Source: Dasyornis broadbenti
Lineage: Eukaryota; Chordata; Aves; Passeriformes; Dasyornithidae
Direction: 5' to 3'
Assembly: GCA_013397935.1 (NCBI GenBank)
Contig: VZRN01001181.1
Span: forward strand, 317,277-381,276
Length of the DNA stretch: 64,000 bases
Shown here: positions 20,127 through 34,385 of the stretch, piece after piece
How the letters are laid out: each line of letters begins with the position of its first letter
Numbering within the stretch: position 1 is the stretch's first letter
Position numbers and translations under genes: made by a program
The notes under the pieces: generated by a model
What the model saw: the letters and a program-made list of their open reading frames with translations, nothing else
Told to the model about the DNA's origin: nothing
Databases searched by the model: none

Positions 20127-23100
20127 TAACAGATAATTTAATTTTTGGAGACATTATTGCTTTGGAGATGCCAGGCTTTTCTTCCCCTTCAGTTTGAGGA
20201 GAACTTTCAAAGTAAAGGAAAAATAGATTACACATCTTTCTTAGAAATGTATTTATTTTTATATCTAATATCTAATGATCCAGGTGGTGTCCTTGCTAAA
20301 ATTGCTAATTTTACTCAACTCTATAAAGTGCACACAACCAATATGGTTGGAATTTTTTTGTGTTCCTGTTTAAAAAGTATGGTTGAAGTGCCCCACTTCT
20401 CATCTGTAAGCAGCATACTCACCCCACTAGATTGTTTTCTTTCCCTGATGTGACAGCATTTTCGTGGCAAACAAGTTTCCAAACAGCTGTGGATAACAGG
20501 GCAACAGCTTCTCATTTGATCCATTGAAAATCTCTACCTGTTGCAGTAAGATGTGATAGGGCTGGAGAAGGCCTGGTATTGCTTGGAAACTAAAACAAAA
20601 AATAAAAAGAAGTGTGAAGTGCTACAAAGTGTGATCTCCTCTCCTTCAGAGATGAACAGAGCCTTCTGTTTTAAGCCTCATGCTTTTTCTAAAATGGCAT
20701 CTCTAAGTCACTTCTTTAAAAGGTACAACATGGGTCCTGTCAATGTAATGCGGTGGCAAATCTTATATTGGTTATTTTTATAACTGGCTTTTCTAGCCAG
20801 GTCAGTGGAAGGCCACAGGCTTTGGTGTTTGAGGCATTCTTCAAAAGGGTTATGATGCCAGATATCCCTCAAATTTTGTCTATTAGACAGATTTGATGCT
20901 AAAAGTTGGTGCCTAATTTTAGTAAATCAGCCTAGAAATTTGCTGATTTCCAATAAATAATTGAAACATAATGCAGTTCATACACCTTGTATTGAAAATT
21001 GATATATAACTAAAATCTGTTGAAGAATGTAGAAAATATCAGATTTTGAAGCTGAAGATATTTATTGAAAGGCAGTACTTTCATGAATCTAGGCTTATGG
21101 TATGTATTAATTACATCAAAGACAGGCAAATATCTCTGTTTCTTTGTATTAATGTATGTGGATGTTTTATTTATTTTTTGTTTGAAAATTCTAAATGTGT
21201 ATTATTTTAATTATGTTGAGTGTAAATTTGACAATGCTTTGCATTTATTTTTATATTTTAAAAACCTGTTGCTTTTGCAAAAGTATGAGCAGCCAGTATG
21301 ATTTGCAGTACCATAGCATTATTTTGGTTATGTACTCACAGTGTGTCTGATTTACAGACATTTCAGGGATTACTAAAATGAAACAAACAAAAATTTCCAA
21401 ACCCAACTAATCTTAAAAGTTTGTACCCCTTTGCTATTGCAGAAGAGAAAAAGAAACAAGCAGACAACCTTTTTTTAGGTCTCGATTATGCCAGCATGCT
21501 CCTACATTAATTCACCAGACATGTTGAGTTCCATTTTTGGAGTGTATTATGTTGAATCACATGATATGAATGTACATCTTGTAAAAGTGAGATATGAATA
21601 AACTTATAAATATTTGTAATTATGTGTTAACGGATATACAGAATAACTCCTACCAAAGGGAATATTAATAACAAGGTATTTCCCCTTGTTAAACAGAGCT
21701 TCGGTGTTTAATACTTTTTCAAGCACGTTGTTCACTTTCTCCTTGCAAGGAATCAAAGCTGTGCATCTTACTGTGTAGTAATTTTATTTCACTTACAAGT
21801 TTCTCATTGACTTTTATGCAAGTTGTGCAGTGCAAGTTGTAGCTTTGTGATGGTTAATTAGAAGTTACTTTGCACCCCATCTAATACTAATATGATTTTT
21901 TTTTTTTGCTTTATTTTGTTTGGTATCCTATTTTTTTAAAGGGTTAATAATTTTTACTTGGTGTCAGGTGGAATAAAGGAGCCTTCATAGTGGACCATTC
22001 TAGGGATTGTATGTGATGGCTCTGATCTATTGGCTGTTCAAATCCATAGGAAAGGCACTACATCAGGCTTTTATTTTTCAGGCGATTAAGGAGTGTTTTC
22101 CATGTCCCTGCTTGTTGGTATGTTAGATGTAATTTCCCCCCATAGTTTTATTCGTTCTATCTGTAATGCAGCATCCTGATCTTGAAAAGTATACTTAGGG
22201 AATCCTCTTGCACCCGTGCACTGTTTGTTCCATCAACAGCAGCAAAGCAAAAGGTGTTGGTTGGAAATCTTTGTTAGGTCAGTGAATCAGGTTCTAAGCT
22301 GCCAAACTAGTTGCAAGAGTTGGGTTAGACTTGTCTTGTTTGAAAGTCAATTTGTCTGACACATAAGCTGCATTTAAACTTTGTTAGCCTTATGAGATGA
22401 GTAGTTTCATATCCCAGCCCTTCCCACAAATCCTCCCAGAACCCCTTTATTCTTTCTTGTCTGCAGCTGGCTGTATATGCTGAAGTCAGAACCTGTATGT
22501 AGCTTTTCTAACCTTGCATTTTCTGCAAGTATTTGCATTTATTGGAGTTATGACATGGAACATAGCTGGGAAGCAGTTGGTGCAATATTCCTACATCATG
22601 ATTACTGTTTTTCTCTAAGCCAACACCACAAACTGACATCCTGTTTTTCCTGTCAATAACTATGTAAGAGACAGGCTATTATAAGAAAATTAATCCTTCC
22701 TTTTTGTAGCTTAAAGATATGTGGGCAGTGAATGGTTGTCAGTAGTATATACTGTAAGATCTATCAGAAAAAAAATTAGCTTCACCAGAAGACTGTCCAA
22801 TAGCCATTTATAAACAAGTATGTTTTAACACTTTTCTTTTTAGTCTACTCATATTCAGTTTACATGTTGAAAAGAGAGATAAGTTCTTTTGGCAATTTGA
22901 CTGTTAGGACAAGAGCTTTTTTCCTCTCTATTTTCATTAATTAGCATGTTTTTTTTTCCAGTGGCTACTTGTTGTTTTGCTTTCTGAAATCTTTGACAGT
23001 TCTGAGGGAAGTTTCCTCTCTCTTATCTTTGATTATATTTTTCTTCTTCTTTGTGCAAAAATTTATTTTTAAATCAAAAAAATTATACTTGACCATATAG

Positions 23101-25284
23101 CCACCAGCATTTTTGGCTACTGTCTCTAGATCTCTCTAAATTTAATTGGATAAAAATAAACACAGTAACGAATTCCTCATGAATTGTCAGTAAAATTTGC
23201 TTTCTTTCTTGAGTCGCTTCTCTCTTAGACTCTTATTTTTTTGAACTGCAAACATCTGAAAAGAAAATTATGAGGAGCTACACAGGAAACAGGACTGAAT
23301 ATCTGCTGGCATGAATACCCTTGAACTCTGAAAATTTTACCACTATGTGTGGTTCAGTCCTATATTGCCTGCATATCCAAAAGTCCAGTTAAAGTTAGAG
23401 AGAAATCTGTATACTCAAGTCTGCAGGAGTAACCACAGAAAGACAGAGCTGCATTCAAGGACCACATGTAAATTACTAGAGATTGGATAACAGAACAAAA
23501 GGAAATGTATGTAATTTCATTTCCCTGAATCAAATACGCAGACTTCATTACCAATATGATTAAGGGTAATGATCCTACTCTTACATTTAATTGCTGGTTT
23601 ATAATTGCTACCAAGAGGCTATAAAAATACAAGGTCAGAAAATTGGATCCAAAAAAGGGACTTAAGTCTAACTTTAGAGTGAGGCATTCAGAGGAATTTA
23701 AGCACTTAGTTCCAAAACCTTAACACAAGACTCTTGGCTACTTCTCAAACTCTACCAAAGCCTGAGGGCTGCAGGTCCTCTGATTCCACATTTAATTTCT
23801 CCATGTGCCTCATGTTCTTCTCCTGTGTGTACCTGGCACCTGACATATCTCTGTGGCTGGGAGGCTTGCTCCCTTCTTAGACTGATTGAATTACAGAAAT
23901 TAGGCATCTGTTTCATTTTGCTTACCTTCAGATGTTTCCAATTCAGACAGCCGCATCAGAACCTGTCAGTGGAAGCAAGCAGACACTTTAGGCAAATAGA
24001 CCTCTGGTGAGTATATTAAAGTGTGCCTTAGAAGACTTGCTCAGGTGTAGCCACCTTCCCTGTAGACATCTCTCTTTGGACAGACATGCTCAATTCCATG
24101 ACAAGTGTCTTCCATGTGCTTCCTTTGCTTGTCCTCCCCTGCACAAACGACGGTGGTTCCACTACTTTGTTTTCTTCAGGGGGGAAGATTTCCTTTTACA
24201 CAATGACTCAGTGACTAATATATTAGCACAGAACTCTGCGATCTGGGTTTTCCCGACTTTCTTTGTCTGAACAGATGGAGTAGCTGAGAAGTTAGAGCTC
24301 TTGATCCTGGAAAAATACTTTACAGAACAGGGTAGACATGGATTACCTGGGCTTAAGTGTAGCCCAAGACTCTCGCTGATGCCACTTTGATGGCATAGCA
24401 GGCAAATGACCTTTCTGCTGTGATTTTCAGTCTAACTGGTTTCCCTACTGTGATTTCTGATATTATAGTAAAGTGCAAATTGCTTTTCTACAGATTTTTT
24501 TTTTTTTTGGAAAAGAAGTATCTTATTGTTTTCCCTAGATGGGGCTCAATATGGTATTTGAATATTTCCTAAATATATCAGCTTTGCACAGTAGAATTCC
24601 TAGATTTCATGAAGTTTCCAATTTTCCTCTCTTCCTGATTACAAAAAGACATCTTGAGACCAGGGATTTAGATGTACTTATACACAAAAACATTAAAAAG
24701 CAAATCCCTCAAAATTTGACAGAATTTGAATTGCCGCATACATAGCCTTAGTGTCTTCAATGAAGCAATCTCTTACAGCTCCATCTACCATGTACATACT
24801 TGCCACAGGACCCCTGCTTCAGCTGCTGCATGAGGTAAACTGTGCTCAAGGAATGAGTTGGAATATGAAGAGAGGGGAGACATCTTCTAAGAGTATTCTT
24901 CACTTGCCTGAGGTGCCAGTAGGTGCCTGTCTGTAGATGATGAAGGAAAACATAGCAATAAGTGTAAGTTTAGCTTTATCAATTGCATGGTTAATGATCA
25001 TGCGGGAGAGGTGGATCTGGCCTGCTGCAGACTTCCAAGCTGATACACTGAAGGCAATCATACATTTCCAGGATATCACTGAACATATGGCTTTCTGTTT
25101 TCTGAATGTTAAAGTCACAAAACCAGGAGTATGATTTACAGATACGCTCAGTGTTGTCTATTAGGAATCTAATTAACACAAGCCATGTAGGTTTGGACCT
25201 TCAGGGAAGGAGCCAGCATTATGTGGCAGTGTAGATTCATGCGATATACCTCTGACTTACTGTCTTACATCAGGCAGATCATTT
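19409..25284. other. Intergenic DNA, no gene recognised
   Basis: AT-rich throughout with T tracts near 20108-20128 and 21898-21908. Open frames are short and unconvincing. No RNA gene or intact repeat was recognised. Confidence 0.5.
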
Positions 25285-25309
25285 CTGCTTCAGTCTATAA
25301 AATAGGTTT
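25285..25309 (-). repeat. Possible MIR-like fragment
   Basis: CTGCTTCAGTCTATAAAATA resembles the reverse complement of the 'gatggggaaactgaggca' end of MIR-type repeats. It is short and diverged, so weakly supported. Confidence 0.25.
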
Positions 25310-25365
25310 AATGACACTCTCCTAATGTGTGCATAGGAATGACACTCTCCTAGTGTGTACATAGG
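25310..25365. repeat. Two-copy 28-bp tandem duplication
   Basis: The unit at 25310-25337 (begins AATGACACTCTCCTA) is repeated directly at 25338-25365 with two substitutions. Low divergence suggests a fairly recent local duplication. Confidence 0.85.
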
Positions 25366-27521
25366 AGGATTGTGACCATAAATTCATTAATCCTTATAGT
25401 ACACTGATATGCTAGTTTTGGGAGCATCAGCACAAAACCCATGAGGCAACAAGTAACTCTATATTCAATGCAATGATCAGAGGATGTGCAGTAAATAAAG
25501 CATGAGGATAAAGAGAAATATTGGGCAATTGCTGTATTCACTGAACATTGTGCATTGAATAGAGTTGGGGTTCTGTAGAAAAAAAAGACATATAATTAAA
25601 GAATGTTTCACAATGTGTATACACATGGGAGTAGCAAATGCCAGTAGTGGCACTTCCTGACTTTTGGCTGTTTAATGAACTAATGAAGGCTTATTTTTTT
25701 CAGCTTTAAGAACCTTTTCGTTCAACATTTACATATGCAATGGTCTATAGTTACCCCTTTTCTAATTAAAAATAAAAAGTTGGACTGCATTGATACTGGT
25801 ACACTGGACTTTCTGCTGAAGTCTAGAGATCACTTGATTTACAAAAGAACCTACATTAATAGGAAGAGAAAGATGGTTACACTGACTGAGGCTTACACAG
25901 GACTTGGGCAAATGGGACTTCTGAAGGGGTGTTGAACTCACTGACACCCAATGTACAGAAGACTCCATTTTTTGGGGATTCAAGCCCACTGATAGGAGGG
26001 ATGGTTGAGGGAAAGAGCTTTATGGCCACTTCTGATGAGAGATCTGTTAAGAGGCGGGTTCTCAACTCACGTAAGCTTCCAGTGCAGCCTGAGTCTCTGT
26101 GTAATATTAAAGGATATGAAAGGCTCACAGATGATAATTGTGGCCAACAAACTATGCACTCACCTGAGCCAAATTTATATTTTTACTTGGGAAAATTAGT
26201 CCCAGGCCCCTTTTGTTTTCAGCACATCCAGATGTTTCCCAACGTGACCCATACATCATGAAATGCTCTCCATCATCACTTGTGATCTAGTGCTGGATAT
26301 ATAAATGTTCAGGATGTGGAAATCTCTAGGCTGCAAGCAGAAGCTAAACCAGCTCAAAGCAAAGGGAACAGCTGGGAAATGCAAAAGTTGGGCCAATCTG
26401 AAGTGGTTTCATCAGACGTGAACACTCTAACCTGGCATTAGAAGGTGAAATGAATGAATGTTTTATCACTGGTTGACAAATGAGGTCTTTCTTTGAGGGC
26501 TAATTTATTTTAGACCATTTTTGCCAAGGACTATTAACACGTGTGTGGAGACTTGTGACTGACTTTTCTGTATATCTGAGCCTTAGGACTATTGATGACA
26601 AAAAGTTTACGGCAGATGCCAGCCATCGTTAATAGATTGCTACTGCTCCTCCTTTAGTTACTGTTTTTGCTATAAGAGGAAGGCTGTAGTGTTCATAAAA
26701 TATTGAACTGTTTCTCAGTGTGGTAGAATTAGGATAGAGTCTGATTTTCTGTGACTGTTTATTTCTGGGACTCACATACCTTTTCTTTAGCATTTGAGAC
26801 TTGCACTTTTGCAGGGGTGTGTAGTTTTTGTTGGCCAGTGATGGGCAGACATATGTTTGCTGCCATAGATAGATATCCATGCCTTTGGAAGTCCAGCTTG
26901 GAGTAGTTGTGGGAGCCAGGGCTTAAACTAGGATGTTGTGCTTATGGGAGTTCTTCTGCTTATCAGAGAGGCACACGATTCATGTATCAGTGCCTTGGCA
27001 TCGTTTGTCCCTTCATCCTTATTGCCAAAGGATTGGGTATGGAGCATTTGGAAATATTTCATTTGGAAATTAATCATGTCTGGACCTTGAATGGTGTCTA
27101 ATATGTTTTCTTTGAGAAGGGTTCAGCATTTTATTCATGGAGAAGAAGAGGGAAGAGATTTTTTTTTTTTATCATGGATACTTTTCCTCAATAAATTATA
27201 CTCTAGACAATCATGTGAGGCCTGGAGTAATTTTGATGAAGAAGAATAGTGGAAAATAAGGGAGAAGATGCTCCTGAGTTCAAATCACTTATCTCCTTTA
27301 AGTGTTCAAATACTAGTTTTTAAATCAAAATTATATTAATCTCAAGAACTGAGAAAAAGCAGGTTCTCAGGTGTGATACTGTAAATATCTTTCTCTGGGC
27401 CTCATTCACTTTCCCTTGGAGCTTATGACTTTTACAGTTGCAGAAAGACATAGCTTATCCTGACAAGTGATAGTTCCTCTCAGATTGTTTTAATAGTTTT
27501 TATTTATCTGCATTCCTAGTT
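25366..27521. other. Intergenic DNA, one unassigned 110-codon open frame
   Basis: An open frame at 25929-26261 (+) reads 110 codons. It shows no domain, signal or splice context that I recognise, and it is of a length expected by chance in this much DNA. I therefore do not call a gene. The rest is featureless. Confidence 0.4.
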
Positions 27522-28336
27522 CACAGAATCATAGAATCATAGGATGGTTTGAGTTGGAAGGGACCCGGATGGTATCTAGTTCCAATTCCCCTGACACAGA
27601 CAGCAACCTCTTCTACTAGACCAGGTTGCTACAAGCCTCATTGAACCTGGCCTTGAACTCTTCCAGGGATGGGGCATCCATATTTTCTCTGGGCAATTTG
27701 TTCCAATGCCTCATCAACCTCACAGAAAAGAATTTATTCCTAATATCTAAACTAATTCAATTTAAAGCTGTTATATCTTGTCCTGTCACTACCTGCCCTT
27801 CTGAAATGTTCCTCCCCAGATCTCTTTTTGGCCCTTTTTAGGTACTGGAAGGTGCTATAAGGTCTCTCTGGAGCCTTCTCTTCTCCAGACTGAACAACCC
27901 CAAGTCTCTTAGCCTGTCTTCTTGGAAGAGATGTTCCAGATCTCTGATCATTTGTGAGGCTCTCATCTGGACTTGCTCCAACAGGTTCACATCCTTTTTA
28001 TGTTGGGGGCCTCAGAGCTGGATGCAGCACTCCAGCTAAGGTCTTACAAGAACAGAGTGGGAGAATCACCTCCCTTTACCTGCACACCACATTGCCTTTG
28101 AAGCAGCCCAGGCTGTTTGGGTGTCTGGGCTTCAAGTTTGCATTGTCTGTAATGTTGAGCTTCTCATCAATGACCATCTCCTAAGTCCCTCTCCTCAGGG
28201 GTGCTCTCAATCCATTCTCCAACCATCCACTCTTTGTGTTTGGGACAGCCCCAACCCAGGTGCAGCACCTTGCACTTGTCCTTGTTCATCAGCTTTGCAT
28301 GGGCCAACCTCTCCAGCCTATCAAGGTGTCTGGGTG
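27522..28336 (-). mobile_element. CR1 LINE 3' fragment
   Basis: The + strand begins CAGAATCATAGAATCATAGG, the reverse complement of the ATTCTATGATTCTATG tail that ends avian CR1 elements. It continues through words typical of the CR1 3' region in reverse, such as GAGTTGGAAGGGACC, CTGGTTGC-type, CAGAGCTGGATGCAGCACTCCAG and TGCAGCACCTTGCACTTGTC. The element is 5'-truncated, as most CR1 copies are, at about 815 bases. Open frames inside it are remnants or chance. No intact reverse transcriptase is present. Confidence 0.88.
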
Positions 28337-31300
28337 AGATTGAGTTAGTTGGTGTTGCTTTACTCCTTTTATATGGATGCTTGATCTATATCCAATCTTG
28401 TTTAGTAACTGTAACATGTAGTGGTCTTTCTATAAATAAGATAAAGCCAGATTGCATGAGTTTTCACAGTTTTCTCTAAAATGGTGATGGAAGTCCCTCA
28501 CTGCCAGAGCAACACTGAATTTTGAAAAAGCAACAGCCATACCGTTATCATGTACCACAGTAAAGCTAGGTCACAAGCTAGTCTAGTCTCAGCCTTTCAC
28601 TTGGGCTGTAATCGATGAAGTTTATAGGGTCTGGCAAGATATACCACCTTGATCTACGTGTATTTTATGCTTACATGTAGGGGCAGTAATTCTAGCTAGG
28701 ATCTGGAAACTATTAAAGAACACACCATAATGTATTGCAAATAGTGTTGACTCAGATGTTGGAGTCTCTTGCTGGTAGCCATCCTGTTATCAACAGTGAC
28801 TGCTTGTTTGTTTTCTGTTGATACTGAATGAGCTGGTCCCAGTATTTAAAGCTTGAGTGACTCTAGACTTACCTACGTGAAAATCCATGCCTCTCTTGAT
28901 GTTTTGATTGGTCAGTAAAGAATGATTACTCTGAAAACTTTCCAGTGTATAAAGATGGTTAATGTCAAGGTATTCCCTTTGGGACCTACGTCCTAAAGCA
29001 GTCCCAGATAGTTCCAGTCTCTTGTCCCTTGAGGTATGCTGCAAGGCACATCTCTCTGCTTGGCGCTTGGGGATTGATACGGCCTGCTCTTGCTCTTTGT
29101 TACTTGTATTTTGAGGAAGGGCTCTTAAAAAGCAGAACAAATGTTTAGAATATCCAGACGTCTTTTACAACACTATAAAGGCTGAGTAGTGCTTGCACAC
29201 TTCAGTGTGGCTCTGCTAAAGATGCAGGACAACTGCTGATTTATATCCTCTACATTCCAGGCCATTGTTTTTGGTCTCAGTTACAAGCACGTGTTATCTT
29301 TGCATATCTACCTGACCATGGTCAGAAGTGGACCAGGATATAACTTGTATGATGCTTTTTCTCTCACTTGTATGTACATTTGTGTTTTATTTTCTGGATT
29401 TTACTTTATTTTGTATTTTTTCACCTGCTTTGCATGTGCAATAGTTGACAGAGAAGCAACCTCCAAATTTAGTTTCCTCCCTGCTGCTAGAAGTATGATA
29501 TATTTTCTTTGCAATTGTGCACTTCCTTCAGGACTGCATGAGGCTACCTTAGCATAGACATGACAAGATTGATCCCTGAGGACAGTTTGCTAAGTTCCTT
29601 CAACTGCATGCTATTTTTGGGAATTGTATATGAGACTTCTGAAAATTACCCAAATTCTCTGTGCTGTAGGAGAGCAAGGCTAAAAAGGACTGTCCAATTA
29701 ATCAAATGAAATTACCCCAAATTCAACCCAGCTATGGAATAGAAGGTTCCTTTCTAAGAGTTCAGAGACAGCAGGACTAGAACACAAGAGGTACAAGAGG
29801 CACACTGTGGGAAACTCGCTTTTTAAATGACCCTTTCCCTGTCCCCCCATATCCAGTTAGTGAAACTCCTCCTCCTCATATTTTACATTGACAGGAGTCC
29901 CAGAAAGGTCACTCCTTTAAAGACTGTGTATGTACATTCCATGTTGTGTTTAATAAACTTTAAAAATTATCATCTTTCACATCACTTAAATGTCTGCATG
30001 TTGAGGTAAGATAGGTTTTTATTGTTAACAAGATTATTATTTAAATACAACATATATGATTGGAAAAGGTGTCATAGTTTAGCTTTGTGTATGTGGATGT
30101 AGGAATGATAAAAAAAGTAATGTTTATTTCAGAAAATAATGGTATCTATGGCAACAGATGCATGCTGTGTTTCATTGGGGAAATACAAGCAGCCATGTTA
30201 GGAAAGATGAGGTTATTTCAATAATGGCTTTTCAATAATTCATTGCACAAATTTTACAAGTCAAGTTAAGAAGTACTGCAATAGTCAAACTAATGAGTAT
30301 TAAGTTAATTTTGGTACTCAACAGTGATTATTTCTGCAATTAAATATTCTTCTCAGGTTATGGTTAAAAAACTGCCTGAGAAATATTTTCCAGAGAGACA
30401 CTAACAAAAATAAAGTTTGACATTTCTCAAGTGGAAATAGAATGCAAACTTTTTATAGCTGTCCTTGTTACCATTTTATATCCATGGTGTCTCTAGCAGG
30501 ATAACAAAGATTTCTAACTACATGTCCACAGGCAGAACGGGTTATAGCTGAATATTTATTTAACTAGTACTTAAAAGCTTACCTAATTCATAAACATTTG
30601 TGTTAGGGGTATGTAGTTCCTACAGGCACATTAGTGGAGTTTCTAATTTAGATTGTTTCTTGTTAATAATTCAAAATAGTGACATCTTTCCAAAGCCTTA
30701 GGTGTTGTCCCTGGCTGCTGTTTTGCATGTACTGTAACTGTCTGAAGCTGTAAGTCCCCTTACCCCATTGCAATATCAACTGCTTCTGAAACTGCAGTAA
30801 GAAATATGAGAAAGCACTTTATATCTTTGTTTATGGTAGTTGTGGAGAGCCAAGGCTGCATGCTAATGAGCTCAATAGTGACTAATGATGAGTGAAGCTT
30901 TCAAGCAGGAAGATATTGAAAGATGAACTAGCAGAAGTGAAAGACTAAATCAGACCACCAGCATTAAAACCTGACACCAGCAGCCTGGAATTTTCAGGTG
31001 AAATTCACACCCAGAGTCACTATAGGATATATGCCCCAATTCACTCTTTAAACATTATTTTAATAGTTTTTAGTTTTCAAATGAGAAATAAGAGAGAATT
31101 AGGAAATAAAAGGAGGTATAGGTTCTGTTCCATTTCACTGTGTAGGGATTAATTTTATCATTAAAGAAGCATGCAAAGAAAGACACGTGTAAAGTGAACA
31201 TAAACCTGGCTCAGATGTACACTGTGGCAGCAATTCCAAAACTTAATCCTTGACAGGCTGCTTCTCTGCTAATGTGTATTTTAGTATGTTTAACCCAAAA

Positions 31301-34269
31301 TTTACATATACAATTGGCCTCTGGAGAACTGGGAAGGTGGCACCAGAGCTCCTGAGAGGCTACCCTAGATTGGTGATTCTTCTTCTTCGTGAACCCCTCT
31401 GGACAAATTCCATTTTATATGCTGGACATGCTCCATGGTGACCCTGGTGGAGTGAGCCTTTTCTTCTTTACATATGTGCCCAGACAGCCTGTAAAGGCCC
31501 AAAGGCACTAGGAATGTGATTTCTCACCTTATGAAGGATTGCACAGATCTTCAAACACCTTGTCCCCAGTGAGTCTGTTGTAATAAAGAGTGTTTTCATT
31601 CTGAAGAAATTCGCCATTTAGAGGAAAAAATTGATATATTCAGTTTTTCTGAAGACATGATTTTACCTTCTCTTTCACTCCAAAACCCCTGAGCTAAATA
31701 TTTGTTTGTTTGTGGATGTGGTATGTTTTTCTGTGATGCTGGTAGGGCAGATCTAGATTTTGTTCAAATGTTTTTTTATTACAGAAAATTACATTTATAT
31801 TTTAAATGTACTATTTCAAAAATAAACACTACAGACAAATTTTTATATCCTGACCTACACAGCAGTTTTCACTTCCCATAGTCTGTTCTTCCTGCATGAG
31901 GGGAACTCCCATTGATGTGTGGATCTGAGAGAAGAATTTTGCCCTAAGGGCTCAATTTTGCTCTGAGATTGACATACGCATATCATCAAAAATAGAATAA
32001 TCTATGCATTTGAGGAGCTATCAGCAGCTCCTGTGCAATGCTGTTGCTCTTGGAGATTTCTGACATCCTACTAAGATCTGTGATAGGCTGAGAGTTATCC
32101 TAGGTCTAATGCTTGTGCTAACAACCCCTCCCCTGAAATAGATGAGGTAGAAACAAAGGGTGATCTTCCTTTGTAATTGTAATTAACCATATTGTGACAT
32201 CTCAGGCAAATTTAACAAATGCTTTTTCCTAATAACACTTCCTCAAGTAGGTCTCATTCTAGAGTCTCTGCAGACAGGTACTGACGGGCTGTCTGGCTGC
32301 ATGTGTATTTTCACATCCTTTGACATTCCTTGAGTGAGACCCATCTGCAAAATACAGCATTTGTGACTTTTGGAGGAAAAAATGAGTTACACTGGCCATA
32401 AGACCCAGAGTTTCATTGTGGGTAGAAGAGTACTTCAGTGCCTTGCTCTGGGCTGTTTGTATATCTAGAAAAAGTTACCTGAGGGGCAAAATCATCACCT
32501 CTCCTCCTTGGAAAGCGAGTATGAATGGTCTTTCTTACTGTTTTCCTGCAGGTTTTCCTGCTGGCCTGACTAACACGACCACTGAGCTCCAGTGAGCACA
32601 AGCTTAGATAGAATACAGTACTTTCCATTGATTTTTCCCACTCCTGATCCCACACATCCTTCTTTTCTGCTGGTGGGGAAGTTCTGCTCATCTCAATTAC
32701 GGTGACTTTCAGGTATTTGCTAGACATCTAACAAGCACATTCTGAGTTCAAAATAAGTTTTCTTGATGAAATAGCAGGAGGTGGGTGTCAGGATTCACTG
32801 CTGGGTGGGACTGGATGAATAGCGGGAGCTTGAGGGGCAGGTTTCTTGTGCTTTCCTTCCAAAACGTTTTCCTGCTGTCCCAGAGCCAGTGACACAGTAC
32901 TAGCAAAACAACAGATCTTAAAGAACTTGTTAGGGGTGGGTCGCTCAGAACGCTAAAGCTGACCTCCCCTTGCTTAAAACAGAGCTTTATGACAAGAGAA
33001 ATTTTTAAAGATTTTCCAAAAGGATACAAAATTGACTCTCTCTGCCTTGTACTAACAATATCTGTGACAGCAGTTAGAAGACAGTGTCATACCACAGGAA
33101 GCTTCCATTCTGAGTTTTGACTCCACCTACGCTATGATCTACCTCCCTGTTGGAAATTTCAAAGGAAGGAGGTTCCTTTTCTTGCTATACAGCAGAAAGC
33201 TCTTTTTTCTTTTTGCTGTGCTTACAGAAAGGACCCTTTCTCATTGAAATTGGCAGGACAGAACCTCCTTTTCCTCTGGAGGAGAGCCATTTTTTCCAGA
33301 GGAAGACACTGGAGAGCAGCTTCCAGCACTGCCTACTGGGTCCCCTGCACTCTCCCACCCTCACACAGTTCCTCTAGGAATATCAAAAGGACTCTTCAGA
33401 GGAATTGGTTAAAACATCCAATTTTTAAAATAAATGGGATGGTTTGTAGTTCCCAGGAACTGTGCTAATATGAATATTCCATTAGTGCTTTAATAAAGGC
33501 CAAATAATAGTAGTTTGGGAGATCTGGTTTACGTAAACAATAGCATAATTAAACCCCAGGGATTAGCTACAACTTGGAGTAGGACACAGTCTGACCTCCA
33601 TAGAGGTGTTGACAGTGTATGTTTCTGTGTTAGCCCAACACTCACACTATTTCCTTCACTCACCAGAGCATTTGAAGTGGCAGCTATTTTGCCATGGATC
33701 TCTCCAGTGAGTAGATTGACACCTCGTTCTTTCACAGCCATCTACATTGTTAACTACTAAGTTTAGGCGTCTGAATCTTGAACAAAATCCTCACTCCAGA
33801 GTCACTGTGCATGACTAATTCCTGGAATTTGATCATGTTGACTATGACATATGATATGAGATTAGTCAAAGAAATTCAGTGGTACTCCTTCTGATTTTGT
33901 AACTGATGTTTATCAAAGATATAGAAACTTTAATAAACAGTGAAAAAAGCTTATTTTGTGACTACATATTATAACTTGTTCTTTGGATGTTTATATTAAT
34001 CTCTGTTTTTGAAAAAAAAATTCTCTTATTTAAAGTATGAATATTTGCATTTAATGCACTAAAGTGATTCCAAACATCATGAAAATATAATTCCAGCTGT
34101 TACTTGAATCCGTGTTCAGGGACCTGTTTTATCATTGTATGACCTGCCTGTCTTTACAATTGCTGTAGGGATTCTTAATAACTACTTGGAGTTAAACATG
34201 CCTTCTCCACGCTCCCAGTTTTGCTTGTGAAAAACTTGAGCCAAAACCTGCTCTTTCAAACCTTTCAAC
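28337..34269. other. Intergenic DNA, nothing recognised
   Basis: Mixed AT-rich sequence. Minus-strand open frames of 116 codons (28790-29140) and 104 codons (32413-32727) show no recognisable domain. No RNA gene or clear repeat was seen. Confidence 0.45.
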
Positions 34270-34385
34270 TTCAAAATGATTCACAAACATTTAAAACTAA
34301 TCACAACTGTATCCTTCAGTAGGAAATATAGCACGTATTACAGGTGGGGAAACCGAGAGAGAGATAAAATAATATCCTGAGAGAG
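34270..34385 (+). repeat. Ancient MIR/L3-like fragment
   Basis: AATGATTCACAAACATTTAA, then CTAATCACAACTGTAT and finally TATTACAGGTGGGGAAACCG follow the order of the old amniote repeat whose end reads 'acagatggggaaactgag'. Diverged, and the family is uncertain. Confidence 0.5.

Noticed and set aside
25929..26261. 110-codon + frame as a small gene
   Set aside because: No domain, signal peptide, splice or promoter context, and the length is within chance expectation.
27626..28479. Plus-strand frames of 71-92 codons
   Set aside because: They are antisense to a CR1 3' fragment, not genes.
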